Below are positions 50,961-58,702 of a stretch of 64,000 nucleotides of DNA, in pieces (position 1 is the stretch's first letter; every line of letters begins with the position of its first letter). Origin of the DNA: UBA4416 sp035439445 (GTDB lineage: Bacteria > Bacteroidota > Bacteroidia > B-17B0 > Aurantibacillaceae); contig DAORKG010000011.1 of the NCBI GenBank assembly GCA_035439445.1, positions 27,171-91,170 on the forward strand, read 5' to 3'. The position numbers were made by a program, and so were the translations under genes. The notes beneath the pieces were generated by a model. That model did not search any database, was not told where the DNA came from, and saw only the letters and a program-made list of their open reading frames with translations.

Positions 50961-52208
50961 TTAATTATCTTCGTCTTCTTCTCCACCCAACTCCAACAAC
51001 TTAATATCGCTAATGGCGTTACCGGCTATACCTTTTACTGAACCATAAAAATTTGTAGTATTCAATAGTACTTTTTCTAATTGTTTCTCTCGCTCTTTCC
51101 AGATTTTTGTCATGGCATTTTTTTCGCGTTGAATACCCATTTGCAATTCTGTAAAGCCTTCTACAATGGCTTCTATTTGCTGACGGAATTCAGTACCGGT
51201 TAAATAAGTATAAAGCATACTCATTTTATCACCTTTATTTTCCTGACTAGCTTGCGCTGCATAAATTTTAATTAAACTATCACGCAACACAAATGCTAAA
51301 GATTTTATTTCGCTAAAATTACAAATCCAAACACCGTCTTTCATTCCAAAGCGATCCATATCTTTGGGCATAGTTTCCGTAACAATCACTGCAATATCTG
51401 CCTGAGAAGCACGCATATCATGTTTTAATTTATCAATCCAATCACCTCCAAAAGCTTTGGTATTTTTACTTTCGTAAATTATTTTACCACAAACTTGTCC
51501 CAAATTATTACGAACAGTTTGTATCGCATCTGCTCCTTTTACGCCCTTACCTACCTCATCTATCGAATCAAATGGAAATGTACTACGCAGTAATTCTTCT
51601 AATGCCAACTCCTGTACTTCACCTTGCATCTGCATTGAACCTTGCTCTGCTTTACGTTGCATGGTTTCTATTAATGTTTTTTGATCGGCTAATTTTTTTT
51701 CTAATTCTTTTACTTTGAAATCAGTTTTCTCGGCCTCTTTTTGTTTATAACGTTCCTCAATTGCTTTTTCTCTCTCTAAAATTTGTTTCTCCAATTCTAT
51801 TGCAAACAATTCCTGTTTCTCTAAAAAGGCTTTTTCTTTTTGCATCAACTCCAATTCTTTCAATTGAGCTTCTTTTATTTTAGCTGTTTTTTCCTGCAAT
51901 TCTTTCTCCATCAACTTCACGCGGTTATCTACTTCTTCGGCTGCTTTTTTAATAGCCTCTTGCTCCAATACAGCTTTTTGGAGTTTTACTTTTTCGGCAA
52001 TAATTTTCTCTTGTTCTTCCTGTTGTTTTTTTAATTGTTCTAATTGCAACTCAAATTGCTTTTCTTTCTCAGCTAAATCTTTTTGATCTTTATTAAAGCG
52101 CTCCACATAACGTGCTTTAATTTTTGCTTCAATTTCGGAAGATATGGCATCGCCCAACTGAAATTCAGTTTTACAATTAGGGCATTTAACAGTGGATGAA
52201 TTACTCAT
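50961..52208 (-). CDS. DUF2130 family coiled-coil protein
   Basis: The 415-residue protein starts with a zinc-finger-like VKCPNCKTEFQLGDAISSEIEAKI. A long lysine/glutamate/glutamine-rich coiled coil covers about residues 35-195. The DUF2130 domain (about 200-390) includes GVKGADAIQTVRNNLGQVCGKIIYESKNTKAFGGDWIDKLKHDM, whose E-x-K (YESKNTK) suggests a restriction endonuclease-like fold. Function is unknown. Only the two N-terminal cysteines of the zinc-finger-like motif are seen. It ends in an acidic tail (GGEEDEDN). The sirtuin gene lies 34 bases upstream on the same strand. Confidence 0.85.
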   Translation of the reverse strand: MSNSSTVKCPNCKTEFQLGDAISSEIEAKIKARYVERFNKDQKDLAEKEKQFELQLEQLKKQQEEQEKIIAEKVKLQKAVLEQEAIKKAAEEVDNRVKLMEKELQEKTAKIKEAQLKELELMQKEKAFLEKQELFAIELEKQILEREKAIEERYKQKEAEKTDFKVKELEKKLADQKTLIETMQRKAEQGSMQMQGEVQELALEELLRSTFPFDSIDEVGKGVKGADAIQTVRNNLGQVCGKIIYESKNTKAFGGDWIDKLKHDMRASQADIAVIVTETMPKDMDRFGMKDGVWICNFSEIKSLAFVLRDSLIKIYAAQASQENKGDKMSMLYTYLTGTEFRQQIEAIVEGFTELQMGIQREKNAMTKIWKEREKQLEKVLLNTTNFYGSVKGIAGNAISDIKLLELGGEEDEDN

Positions 52209-52242
52209 TTTATTTTATCGAACATTTGCCAAAGGCAATCAT

Positions 52243-52938
52243 CTATATTAATTCGTTTAATTTCTTTGCTAATATTTTCATGCCCTCAACAGCAGTAGCT
52301 TTTATAATACTTAGGTTTTTAACGTAATTTAAGTTAAAATCTCCCGGATCAACTAAAAACTTAGGGATATGTGCAGGCACAACGTGTATTAAATTTGCTG
52401 CAGGATACACATTAAGAGAAGTTCCAATAGTTATAAAAATATCTGCTTCTTCGGCTAATTCAATTGCTTTCTCCATTTCAGGGACAGCTTCGCCAAACCA
52501 CACAATATGTGGGCGAATTTGAGAACCAACCTCACATGTATCGCCTGCTTTTATTTCCCAATGTTTTAGTTCATACACCAAGTCATGTTTTACCGTGCTT
52601 CTGCCCTTCATGATTTCGCCATGCAAGTGCAGTACTTTTTGGCTACCAGCTCGCTCATGCAAATCATCAATATTTTGAGTAATAACCTGAACATCAAACT
52701 GTTTTTGAAGCTCGGCAACCAGTTTATGTGCCTCATTGGGCTGAGCTTCCATAACCTGTTTGCGACGTTGGTTATAAAAATCTAGAACTAAATCCTGATT
52801 TTTTAACCATGCATCAAAGGTAGCAACATCTTCAATTTTATACTCCTCCCATAAACCTCCGGTGTCCCTAAAAGTTTTAATGCCACTTTCAGCGCTCATT
52901 CCGGCTCCACTAAATACTACTATTTTCTTTTTGCGCAT
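52243..52938 (-). CDS. cobB: Sir2-family NAD-dependent deacylase lacking zinc cysteines
   Basis: This 231-residue sirtuin has the NAD motifs GAGMSAESGIKTFRD (11-25) and TQNIDDLHERAG (87-98), and the catalytic histidine at 106 (LHLHGE). Tyr55 and Arg58 (FYNQRR) match the Y-x-x-R pair of SIRT5 and CobB, which recognises malonyl, succinyl and glutaryl lysine. The usual four zinc-binding cysteines are absent; only Cys135 is found in the whole protein. Related zinc-less forms seem common in Bacteroidota. It probably removes acidic acyl groups from proteins in the cytoplasm. It diverges from the aldolase gene. Confidence 0.9.
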   Translation of the reverse strand: MRKKKIVVFSGAGMSAESGIKTFRDTGGLWEEYKIEDVATFDAWLKNQDLVLDFYNQRRKQVMEAQPNEAHKLVAELQKQFDVQVITQNIDDLHERAGSQKVLHLHGEIMKGRSTVKHDLVYELKHWEIKAGDTCEVGSQIRPHIVWFGEAVPEMEKAIELAEEADIFITIGTSLNVYPAANLIHVVPAHIPKFLVDPGDFNLNYVKNLSIIKATAVEGMKILAKKLNELI

Positions 52939-53029
52939 GATTTGAGGTAAAAATAAACTTTAAACAATCTACAAACAAGTGTAAATTATATTTTAGCTTA
53001 TCCTAAATTTACAAAAAAAATAAACCACT

Positions 53030-53677
53030 ATGAAATTTTTTATTGATACTGCAAATTTAGCACAAATTAAAGAGGCTCAAGACCTTGGCGTATTAGACGG
53101 AGTAACCACTAACCCATCGTTAATGGCTAAAGAAGGCATTAAAGGACAAGATAATATCCTAAAACACTACGTGGATATTTGTAATATTACTACAGGAGAT
53201 GTAAGCGCTGAAGTAATTTCAACTGATTTTGAAGGGATGATTAGAGAAGGAGAAATGTTAGCGGATTTACACCCACGCATTGTAGTTAAAATCCCTATGA
53301 TTAAAGAAGGTGTGAAAGCTATTAAATATTTTGCTGATAAAGGCATTAAAACAAATTGTACACTAGTTTTCTCTGCAGGACAAGCATTGTTGGCTGCTAA
53401 AGCAGGTGCAACTTTTGTATCTCCGTTTGTTGGTCGTTTGGATGATATTAGCCAAGATGGAATGGATTTAATTGATGATATCAGAACAATTTACGATAAC
53501 TACGGATTTGAAACGGAGATTTTAGCAGCTTCTGTTCGTCATCCTATGCATATCATTCAATGTGCTAAAATTGGCGCAGATGTTATTACAGCTCCATTAA
53601 GCGCTATTGCAGCTTTATTAAACCACCCATTAACGGATAAAGGTTTAGCTCAATTTTTAGCTGATGCTAAGAAGTAA
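53030..53677 (+). CDS. fsa: Transaldolase-like fructose-6-phosphate aldolase
   Basis: The 215-residue protein is a short transaldolase of the FSA/TalC type. MKFFIDTANLAQIKEAQDLGVLDGVTTNPSLMAKEG is the N-terminal family signature. The Schiff-base lysine lies in IVVKIPMIKEG (about 84), and the later CTLVFSAGQALLAAKAGATFVSPFVGRLDD is conserved. Such enzymes act either as transaldolases in the pentose phosphate pathway or as fructose-6-phosphate aldolases; the sequence alone does not settle which. It is a single gene with a terminator shared with the next gene. Confidence 0.9.
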   Translation: MKFFIDTANLAQIKEAQDLGVLDGVTTNPSLMAKEGIKGQDNILKHYVDICNITTGDVSAEVISTDFEGMIREGEMLADLHPRIVVKIPMIKEGVKAIKYFADKGIKTNCTLVFSAGQALLAAKAGATFVSPFVGRLDDISQDGMDLIDDIRTIYDNYGFETEILAASVRHPMHIIQCAKIGADVITAPLSAIAALLNHPLTDKGLAQFLADAKK

Positions 53678-53716
53678 TTATATTACATCGACTCTGCTCA
53701 GTTTGGTAAAGTAACA

Positions 53717-53749
53717 AAAAAAGCCTCTACAAACGTAGAGGCTTTTTTA
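53717..53749. terminator. Bidirectional terminator between the aldolase and T9SS genes
   Basis: AAGCCTCTAC (53721-53730) pairs with GTAGAGGCTT (53735-53744), a perfect 10-base stem extended by A residues on the left and T residues on the right. It serves both convergent genes. Confidence 0.9.
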
Positions 53750-53751
53750 TT

Positions 53752-54684
53752 TTATTTCTGTATTACAAGTTTACGACTTATTAGTTGGTTTGTTAGTTTT
53801 AGCTGAAGGGTATAAATACCTGAAGGCAAGTCTTGCACATTCATCTGTACTTGTTTCTCAGAACTACTTAATTGTTTTACTCTTTTTCCTAATTGATCGA
53901 AAATTTCAATCTGTTGAATAATAGTTGGTTCAAAATCAAATTTTATAAACAGTATATCAGTTGCTGGGTTATTAAATGAAAAATACTTTTCAGTCTTTTC
54001 TAAATTATTTACACCTGTTACATAATCGCAAGCTACACTGGAAAACTGCATACTGATTTGGTAGTCTGAAAAACATCTGAAAGGCATTGGCGTAATATCA
54101 GTGGCATCTGAGCAATAACTCCCTGTTATAAATTCCATTTGATGCCGAGTCCCTATACGTTCAAATAAAGTATCCGTGCCGCTTTCAATCCATTGTTGAA
54201 CTTGACCTTGAAAATAATAGTTTTTATAATAAATTTTTCTCCAGTTTAATGTTTGTCCCTGAATTACTGTTGTTCCTGCATCAGTTATTTCGATATAAGA
54301 ATGAGAACAGCTTGGGCCGCCTCCTACTCCAGATAATTGACATCTCCACTTAGTGCCAATAGCACCGGTAAAATTATACAATGTGTCATACACAGGAGTG
54401 TTTAATGTCCCGTTATTTTTAAACACAATACCATTTTGAGTATAGGTGTAAATATATCCCGAATAATTAATTACAAAGCCCCCCATACCGTGTCCATTGT
54501 ATTCTGTTTTAATTTTATTGCACATTTGACTTCCGACTAATGTGTCATACAAATAAGTAAATTTTGCATAACCATCTCCTGGTTGTGGCAGTGCATAATA
54601 CCAAGTGGATCCGACAGTACACCAACTTTGAGAGCGAACTTGAAGAAAAGAGAGGATACACAAAAAATAAAATATCTTTTTCAT
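53752..54684 (-). CDS. T9SS-secreted protein with type A sorting domain
   Basis: From the ATG at 54684 the protein has 310 residues: a signal peptide (ending LQVRSQS), a beta-rich body with several cysteines (about 20-225) and a type A T9SS tail from about 235 (YFSFNNPATDILFIKFD to the end). The body reads like the uncharacterised secreted proteins seen in Bacteroidota, with WYYALPQPGDGYAKFTYLYD at its start; I do not know a function. The longer reading frame upstream was rejected because the ATG at 54684 gives a standard signal peptide and does not overlap rsmG. Confidence 0.75.
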   Translation of the reverse strand: MKKIFYFLCILSFLQVRSQSWCTVGSTWYYALPQPGDGYAKFTYLYDTLVGSQMCNKIKTEYNGHGMGGFVINYSGYIYTYTQNGIVFKNNGTLNTPVYDTLYNFTGAIGTKWRCQLSGVGGGPSCSHSYIEITDAGTTVIQGQTLNWRKIYYKNYYFQGQVQQWIESGTDTLFERIGTRHQMEFITGSYCSDATDITPMPFRCFSDYQISMQFSSVACDYVTGVNNLEKTEKYFSFNNPATDILFIKFDFEPTIIQQIEIFDQLGKRVKQLSSSEKQVQMNVQDLPSGIYTLQLKLTNQLISRKLVIQK

Positions 54685-54718
54685 ACCTAAGAACTTTAGA
54701 GTTACTCTAAGATACGAA

Positions 54719-55345
54719 TTATAATTTATAATACACGACCTTCTTCGTTTCAAAAAACTCCTCTTCGAAATAGTTTTTTAAATCATAAAATACCGCTTTG
54801 TCATAATGATGGCCAAACTCTTCTCTTAAATCTCCTCCTTTTAAGTATAGAATTCCATTTGGTAAATCGTTAAAATTTTCTTTTAATATTTTCTTATTAA
54901 TCCAATTATAAAATTCAGGAAAAGCTGTTACTGCCCTGCTTACAATAAAATGGTATTTATCATTTATTTTTTCAGCTCTTTCATGTTGAGCAGTTAAGTT
55001 TGTTAAACCAATACCGGTGGCGACTTCTGTTACAACTTTAATCTTCTTACCAATAGAGTCTACCAAATGAAATTTTGAATCTGGAAACATAATTGCTAAT
55101 GGAATACCAGGAAAACCGCCCCCACAACCAACATCTAATATTTTAGTACCAGGTTTAAACTGCATGACTTTTGCAATTCCTAATGAATGTAAAACATGTC
55201 GTTCATATAGCTCATCGCTATCTTTACGAGAAATCACATTAATCTGCGCATTCCAATGCATATACAAATCATACAATTGTTCAAATTGTTGTTTTTGATG
55301 AGCAGTAATGTTGGGGAAATATTTTAGGATGATATCTGGTTTCAC
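54719..55345 (-). CDS. rsmG: 16S rRNA (guanine527-N7)-methyltransferase RsmG
   Basis: The 208-residue enzyme uses S-adenosylmethionine to methylate G527 of 16S rRNA. NVISRKDSDELYERHVLHSL is the family's N-terminal signature, and LDVGCGGGFPGIPLAIMFP (about 69-87) is the cofactor loop. The FHLVDSIGKKIKVV motif follows. Loss of RsmG gives streptomycin resistance in several bacteria. The start is GTG at 55345, which gives the standard N-terminus. The gene lies downstream of an ECF sigma gene with a palindromic repeat between them. Confidence 0.94.
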   Translation of the reverse strand: MKPDIILKYFPNITAHQKQQFEQLYDLYMHWNAQINVISRKDSDELYERHVLHSLGIAKVMQFKPGTKILDVGCGGGFPGIPLAIMFPDSKFHLVDSIGKKIKVVTEVATGIGLTNLTAQHERAEKINDKYHFIVSRAVTAFPEFYNWINKKILKENFNDLPNGILYLKGGDLREEFGHHYDKAVFYDLKNYFEEEFFETKKVVYYKL

Positions 55346-55356
55346 AAAAAATGTAA

Positions 55357-55422
55357 TGTCAGTTCGAGCGAAGTCGAGAACATTTTACATCTCACTGCCC
55401 TTCGACTCCGCTCAGGCTGACA
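55357..55422. repeat. Dispersed palindromic repeat, mixed-subtype copy
   Basis: The left arm is subtype A (TGTCAG then TTCGAGCGAAGTCGAGAA), but the right arm is subtype B (CTTCGACTCCGCTCAGGCTG then ACA). The two still pair through shared blocks (TGTCAG, GAGCG, AGTCGA) with several wobble or mismatched positions. It lies between rsmG and the sigma factor gene. Confidence 0.8.
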
Positions 55423-55441
55423 GCTAGATAAAATAAAAAAA

Positions 55442-56062
55442 TTACATTTTATTTTCCTGATTTTTCAGAATATTAAACAATAAATCACGCGCTCTGAATA
55501 ATTGTGCTTTAACAGTCCCTACAGGTAATTCCATTTTAACAGCAATCTCCTCATAACTCATTTCCTCAAAGTAACGCATCTTAACTAGGTCTTTATAATG
55601 CGGTTTTAATTTTTCCACCACATCTCTCAACATTTCTACTTTTTGTTTCTTAATAATATTTTCTTCAGGGTCTAGATTTGGAGATTTAATGTTTTTAGAA
55701 AATTCTTGTCCTTCATCATTTTCTAACTTAGTATCTAAAGACAAAGCATTGTTCTTCTTTTTATTTCTTAAAAAATCAATGGCATTATTACTAGCTATTT
55801 TAAATAACCAAGTACTAAATGCGTAAGTAGGAGTATATTGATCCAAACGTTTAAAGGCACGACCAAAAGCTTCAATAGTTAAATCATCTGCATCATCTTT
55901 ATTATTACACATTCGTAACATTGTAAAATAAACCGACTCTCGATAGCGCTGCATTAACTCAGCATAAGCCTTTTGGTCGCCTTTATGCAATGCCAGTTGA
56001 ATGAGCTTATAATCATAAACTGCTTTGGTTGTAAGGTTTTCGCTTGGGTCTAACTCTTCCAT
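55442..56062 (-). CDS. ECF-family RNA polymerase sigma factor
   Basis: The 206-residue protein has sigma region 2 (about 28-95: YAELMQRYRESVYFTMLRMCNNKDDADDLTIEAFGRAF and FSTWLFKIASNNAIDFLRNKK) and region 4 (about 150-200: YKDLVKMRYFEEMSYEEIAVKMELPVGTVKAQLFRARDLL). Both are well kept. No anti-sigma gene lies next to it, which is unlike most ECF pairs. It is expected to direct a regulon of its own. The last 13 bases of the upstream glycosyltransferase gene overlap its start, so translation is probably coupled. Confidence 0.9.
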   Translation of the reverse strand: MEELDPSENLTTKAVYDYKLIQLALHKGDQKAYAELMQRYRESVYFTMLRMCNNKDDADDLTIEAFGRAFKRLDQYTPTYAFSTWLFKIASNNAIDFLRNKKKNNALSLDTKLENDEGQEFSKNIKSPNLDPEENIIKKQKVEMLRDVVEKLKPHYKDLVKMRYFEEMSYEEIAVKMELPVGTVKAQLFRARDLLFNILKNQENKM

Positions 56063-57192
56063 TTGTTTGGTTTATGAAATAATTTACTGATATGAAATAT
56101 TGGATACACTGCTAATAAAATAATTTCGTAAAAAAACGACAAAGCCCACAAATCAGGTTCATTGAGCTTCTTTGATACTTTATTAAAGGTAATCATTTGA
56201 ATGCAAATTTTCAAAACAAAACCTATTAATGCTGACAAAATGGTTGCTTTAAAAATTAAAACAGATAAAAAGGAAAGGTGAAATAAATATTGAACAGCAT
56301 ACCCAAACGTTATTTTTAACTTACTTCCAGAGTTAAAATGAGGTGCTGTAGTTAAATGACGTTGCTTTTGTCGTTTCCAATCAGAAAAACTTCTTTTCGC
56401 TAAGGAGTATGTAATGGCATCATGGGAAACTACCACATTGGTATTTTCTTCGGTGGTTGCCTGATTAATGAATAAATCATCATCTCCTGAAGTAATATGG
56501 TAATGTTTAGAAAATCCTTTTTGCTTATAAAATAAATCCTTTTTATAAGCCAAATTTCTTCCTACACCCATATAAGCTTTTCCTTTAATAGCAGCAGATA
56601 AATAATTGGTTGCAATTAAAAAGGTATCAAAACGAATTAATTTATTCAGAAAGCCGTCCTCTTTTTTGTAAGCTCCATAACCCAATACGATTTCCTTTTT
56701 ATTAACAAATCCCGAAGCCATTTCTTTTAACCAATTTTCGTTGGCAGGAAAGCAATCCGCATCCGTAAACAACAAATTATCGTACTTAGTACCTTTAATA
56801 CCAACCATTACGGCAAACTTTTTACCGTGTTTGTAGTAATCATCCTCTTTAATAGTAACTTTTTTAAGATTAGGGAAAATCTTTGCAAATTCATCAATTA
56901 CGTTTTCGGTGCTATCAATCGAGCAATCGTTAACTACAACTACTTCAAATTCGGGGTAATCTTGAACCAACACCTTAGGTAAAAATTCCGTTAAGTTATC
57001 ATCCTCGTTTCGGGCACAAATAATAATAGATATCGGCTCTTGTTTAGAGCTAGATTCAAGAGAATTTGTTTTTAAATTACCTATAGGTAGTACATTAACT
57101 ACATAGTGAAGCACAATGCCTAACAACGACACAAAAAAAGCAATTAACAAGAGTTCTTCTGCTCCTATTTCAACAAAATCTGGAAAATACAT
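56050..57192 (-). CDS. GT2 family glycosyltransferase
   Basis: The 380-residue protein has an N-terminal transmembrane helix, a GT-A catalytic domain (about 50-270) and two or three C-terminal membrane helices. Landmarks are ISIIICARNEDDNLTEFLPKVL (sugar-nucleotide binding), VVVNDCSIDSTENVID, LLFTDADCFPA (metal-binding DAD at about 145) and GDDDLFINQ. RQKQRH corresponds to the QxxRW-type motif, reading here as KRQKQRH. It probably extends a polysaccharide or glycolipid at the inner membrane. The gene overlaps the sigma factor gene by 13 bases. Confidence 0.88.
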   Translation of the reverse strand: MYFPDFVEIGAEELLLIAFFVSLLGIVLHYVVNVLPIGNLKTNSLESSSKQEPISIIICARNEDDNLTEFLPKVLVQDYPEFEVVVVNDCSIDSTENVIDEFAKIFPNLKKVTIKEDDYYKHGKKFAVMVGIKGTKYDNLLFTDADCFPANENWLKEMASGFVNKKEIVLGYGAYKKEDGFLNKLIRFDTFLIATNYLSAAIKGKAYMGVGRNLAYKKDLFYKQKGFSKHYHITSGDDDLFINQATTEENTNVVVSHDAITYSLAKRSFSDWKRQKQRHLTTAPHFNSGSKLKITFGYAVQYLFHLSFLSVLIFKATILSALIGFVLKICIQMITFNKVSKKLNEPDLWALSFFYEIILLAVYPIFHISKLFHKPNKWKS

Positions 57193-57230
57193 ATAGCAAA
57201 AATACCATCCCTATAGCTTGATAATTCAGT

Positions 57231-57238
57231 TATATTTG
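57231..57238 (+). promoter_or_regulatory. -7 promoter element far upstream of the HAD gene
   Basis: TATATTTG matches TAnnTTTG exactly but lies 163 bases before the next gene. It is followed by an A-rich stretch and an ATG at 57264 that opens only seven codons. The 208-base gap otherwise shows no repeat or hairpin. Confidence 0.4.
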
Positions 57239-57401
57239 CAATTATTAAACAAAGAAATTAACAATGTCGTCAGTCTATAATGTTTAATATCTTAGTTATT
57301 CTCGACTTATAAATTAGTCATTTACCCAAGTAAACTCCTAATTTAACGTCCTCGAATGCCTCGATCTTAAACATTCTTGACAAGACTTACAATACCAAAT
57401 T

Positions 57402-58049
57402 ATGTTAACAGGGATAAAAGCCGTTATTTTTGACATGGATGGAGTCATTATTGACTCTGAACCGCTTTGGCGAAGAGCTATGATACAAAGTTTTGAGGAA
57501 ATTGGCATTCCATTTAGCGATGAACATTGCCGCATTACCACCGGATTAAGATTTAAAGAAGTAGCTGAATTTTGGTTCAAAAAACACGGAATTAAGCACA
57601 TTAGCATCGATGAGTTTGACGAGTTGGTTATAAATCGCCTTTGCGACTTAATTAAACAGGAAGGAAAAACGATGAAAGGAGTTTTGGAAGCTCTAGTTTT
57701 TTTAAAAAGTAAAAACCTAAAAATAGGAATAGGTACTTCATCAAACACCAAGCTCATGAATACGGTGGTGGATGTTTTAAATATCAGACCATATTTTGAC
57801 GAATTGTGTTCCGCTGAGCATATGCCTTATGGAAAACCTCACCCTATGGTATATTTAACATGTGCCGAAAGATTAGGAATAAATCCATTAAATTGTCTGG
57901 TTATTGAAGACTCTGTAAATGGAATTATTGCAGGTAAAGCTGCTCAAATGAAAGTGATAGCTATACCTGAAGAGATTAATAAAAACAATCCGAAATTTAG
58001 TATTGCAGATTATAGTATAGAATCTTTGTTAGAATTAACGAAATTCTAA
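57402..58049 (+). CDS. HAD-family phosphatase (beta-phosphoglucomutase/HxpB-like)
   Basis: The 215-residue protein is a subclass I HAD hydrolase. VIFDMDGVIIDSEPLWRRA (about 9-27) contains the nucleophile aspartate and the second aspartate at +2. IGIGTSSN (about 106-113) is motif II and PYGKPHPMVYL contains the motif III lysine. EDSVNGIIAGKAAQM has the acidic motif IV. DSEPLW is typical of sugar-phosphate phosphatases of the HxpB type, which act on hexitol or deoxyglucose phosphates. The substrate is inferred only. Its stop overlaps the convergent DUF2461 gene by four bases. Confidence 0.88.
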   Translation: MLTGIKAVIFDMDGVIIDSEPLWRRAMIQSFEEIGIPFSDEHCRITTGLRFKEVAEFWFKKHGIKHISIDEFDELVINRLCDLIKQEGKTMKGVLEALVFLKSKNLKIGIGTSSNTKLMNTVVDVLNIRPYFDELCSAEHMPYGKPHPMVYLTCAERLGINPLNCLVIEDSVNGIIAGKAAQMKVIAIPEEINKNNPKFSIADYSIESLLELTKF

Positions 58050-58699
58050 TCCATACAATTTCTCAAAAACTGATTTAAAGGCAACATTGCTTTGAATACT
58101 TTTGCTGCATATACTGGAAAGTTTTTGCCCAATACATCTGCATCTTTCAAATGATGCATCACTATAAAATGTTTGTTTTGCAATAAACTCAACTCCGGAT
58201 GGTCTTTTGGGTAGCCTTTAGGCGCTGTTTTTAATTTATCTTCAGGAGATAATTCTTTAAAATAGGTTTTGAAATCCTTAGCATTTAAAATCTTTTTGAA
58301 ATCGGCGGTATTGTAATCAATCTCCTGACGAATTTTAGCTAATACATCTGGCTGAGGCATATAACAACCGCCAGCTAAAAAGCATTTACCAGGTTCAATA
58401 TGCATGTAATACCCTGCTCCCATATCTTTTTTTCCGCTAGGATTGATACTCGCTCCCATATTTAATTTGTAAGGAGATTTATCTTTACTGAATCTGATAT
58501 CTTTATTTATTCGGAATAAACATTTCTTTGCTTCTAACCCGGCAAGCCCTTTATCAAAAGTTGCGCTTTTTTCAATTACTTTTTTTACGACTTCAGTAAA
58601 TTCTTCTTTTGCAACTTCATAGGTTTTTCTATTAACATCAAACCATTCTTTGTTATTGTTTTTCGCTAATTGTTTCAAAAATTTCAAGCTTGTTTCCAT
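58046..58699 (-). CDS. DUF2461 (TIGR02453) family protein
   Basis: The 217-residue protein is recognised by LKFLKQLAKNNNKEWFDVNRKTYEVAKEEF at its start, LFRINKDIRFSKDKSPYKLNMGA (about 62-84) and GAGYYMHIEPGKCFLAGGCYMPQPDVLAKIRQEI (about 95-128). These are the blocks of DUF2461. No function is known. It begins three bases after the AI-2E gene and is the last gene of the operon that starts with the carotenoid genes. That placement may be incidental. Confidence 0.85.
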   Translation of the reverse strand: METSLKFLKQLAKNNNKEWFDVNRKTYEVAKEEFTEVVKKVIEKSATFDKGLAGLEAKKCLFRINKDIRFSKDKSPYKLNMGASINPSGKKDMGAGYYMHIEPGKCFLAGGCYMPQPDVLAKIRQEIDYNTADFKKILNAKDFKTYFKELSPEDKLKTAPKGYPKDHPELSLLQNKHFIVMHHLKDADVLGKNFPVYAAKVFKAMLPLNQFLRNCMD

Positions 58700-58702
58700 G
58701 AT

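Noticed and set aside
50862..51041. Plus-strand frame of 59 codons between the M23 terminator and DUF2130 (begins MHSSHSSKRLISLEELISLL)
   Set aside because: Nearly half lies antisense to the DUF2130 coding region, no promoter element precedes it, and the composition is not convincing.
54685..54753. Longer N-terminus for the T9SS gene at 53752
   Set aside because: The extra 23 residues overlap rsmG and would bury the signal peptide.
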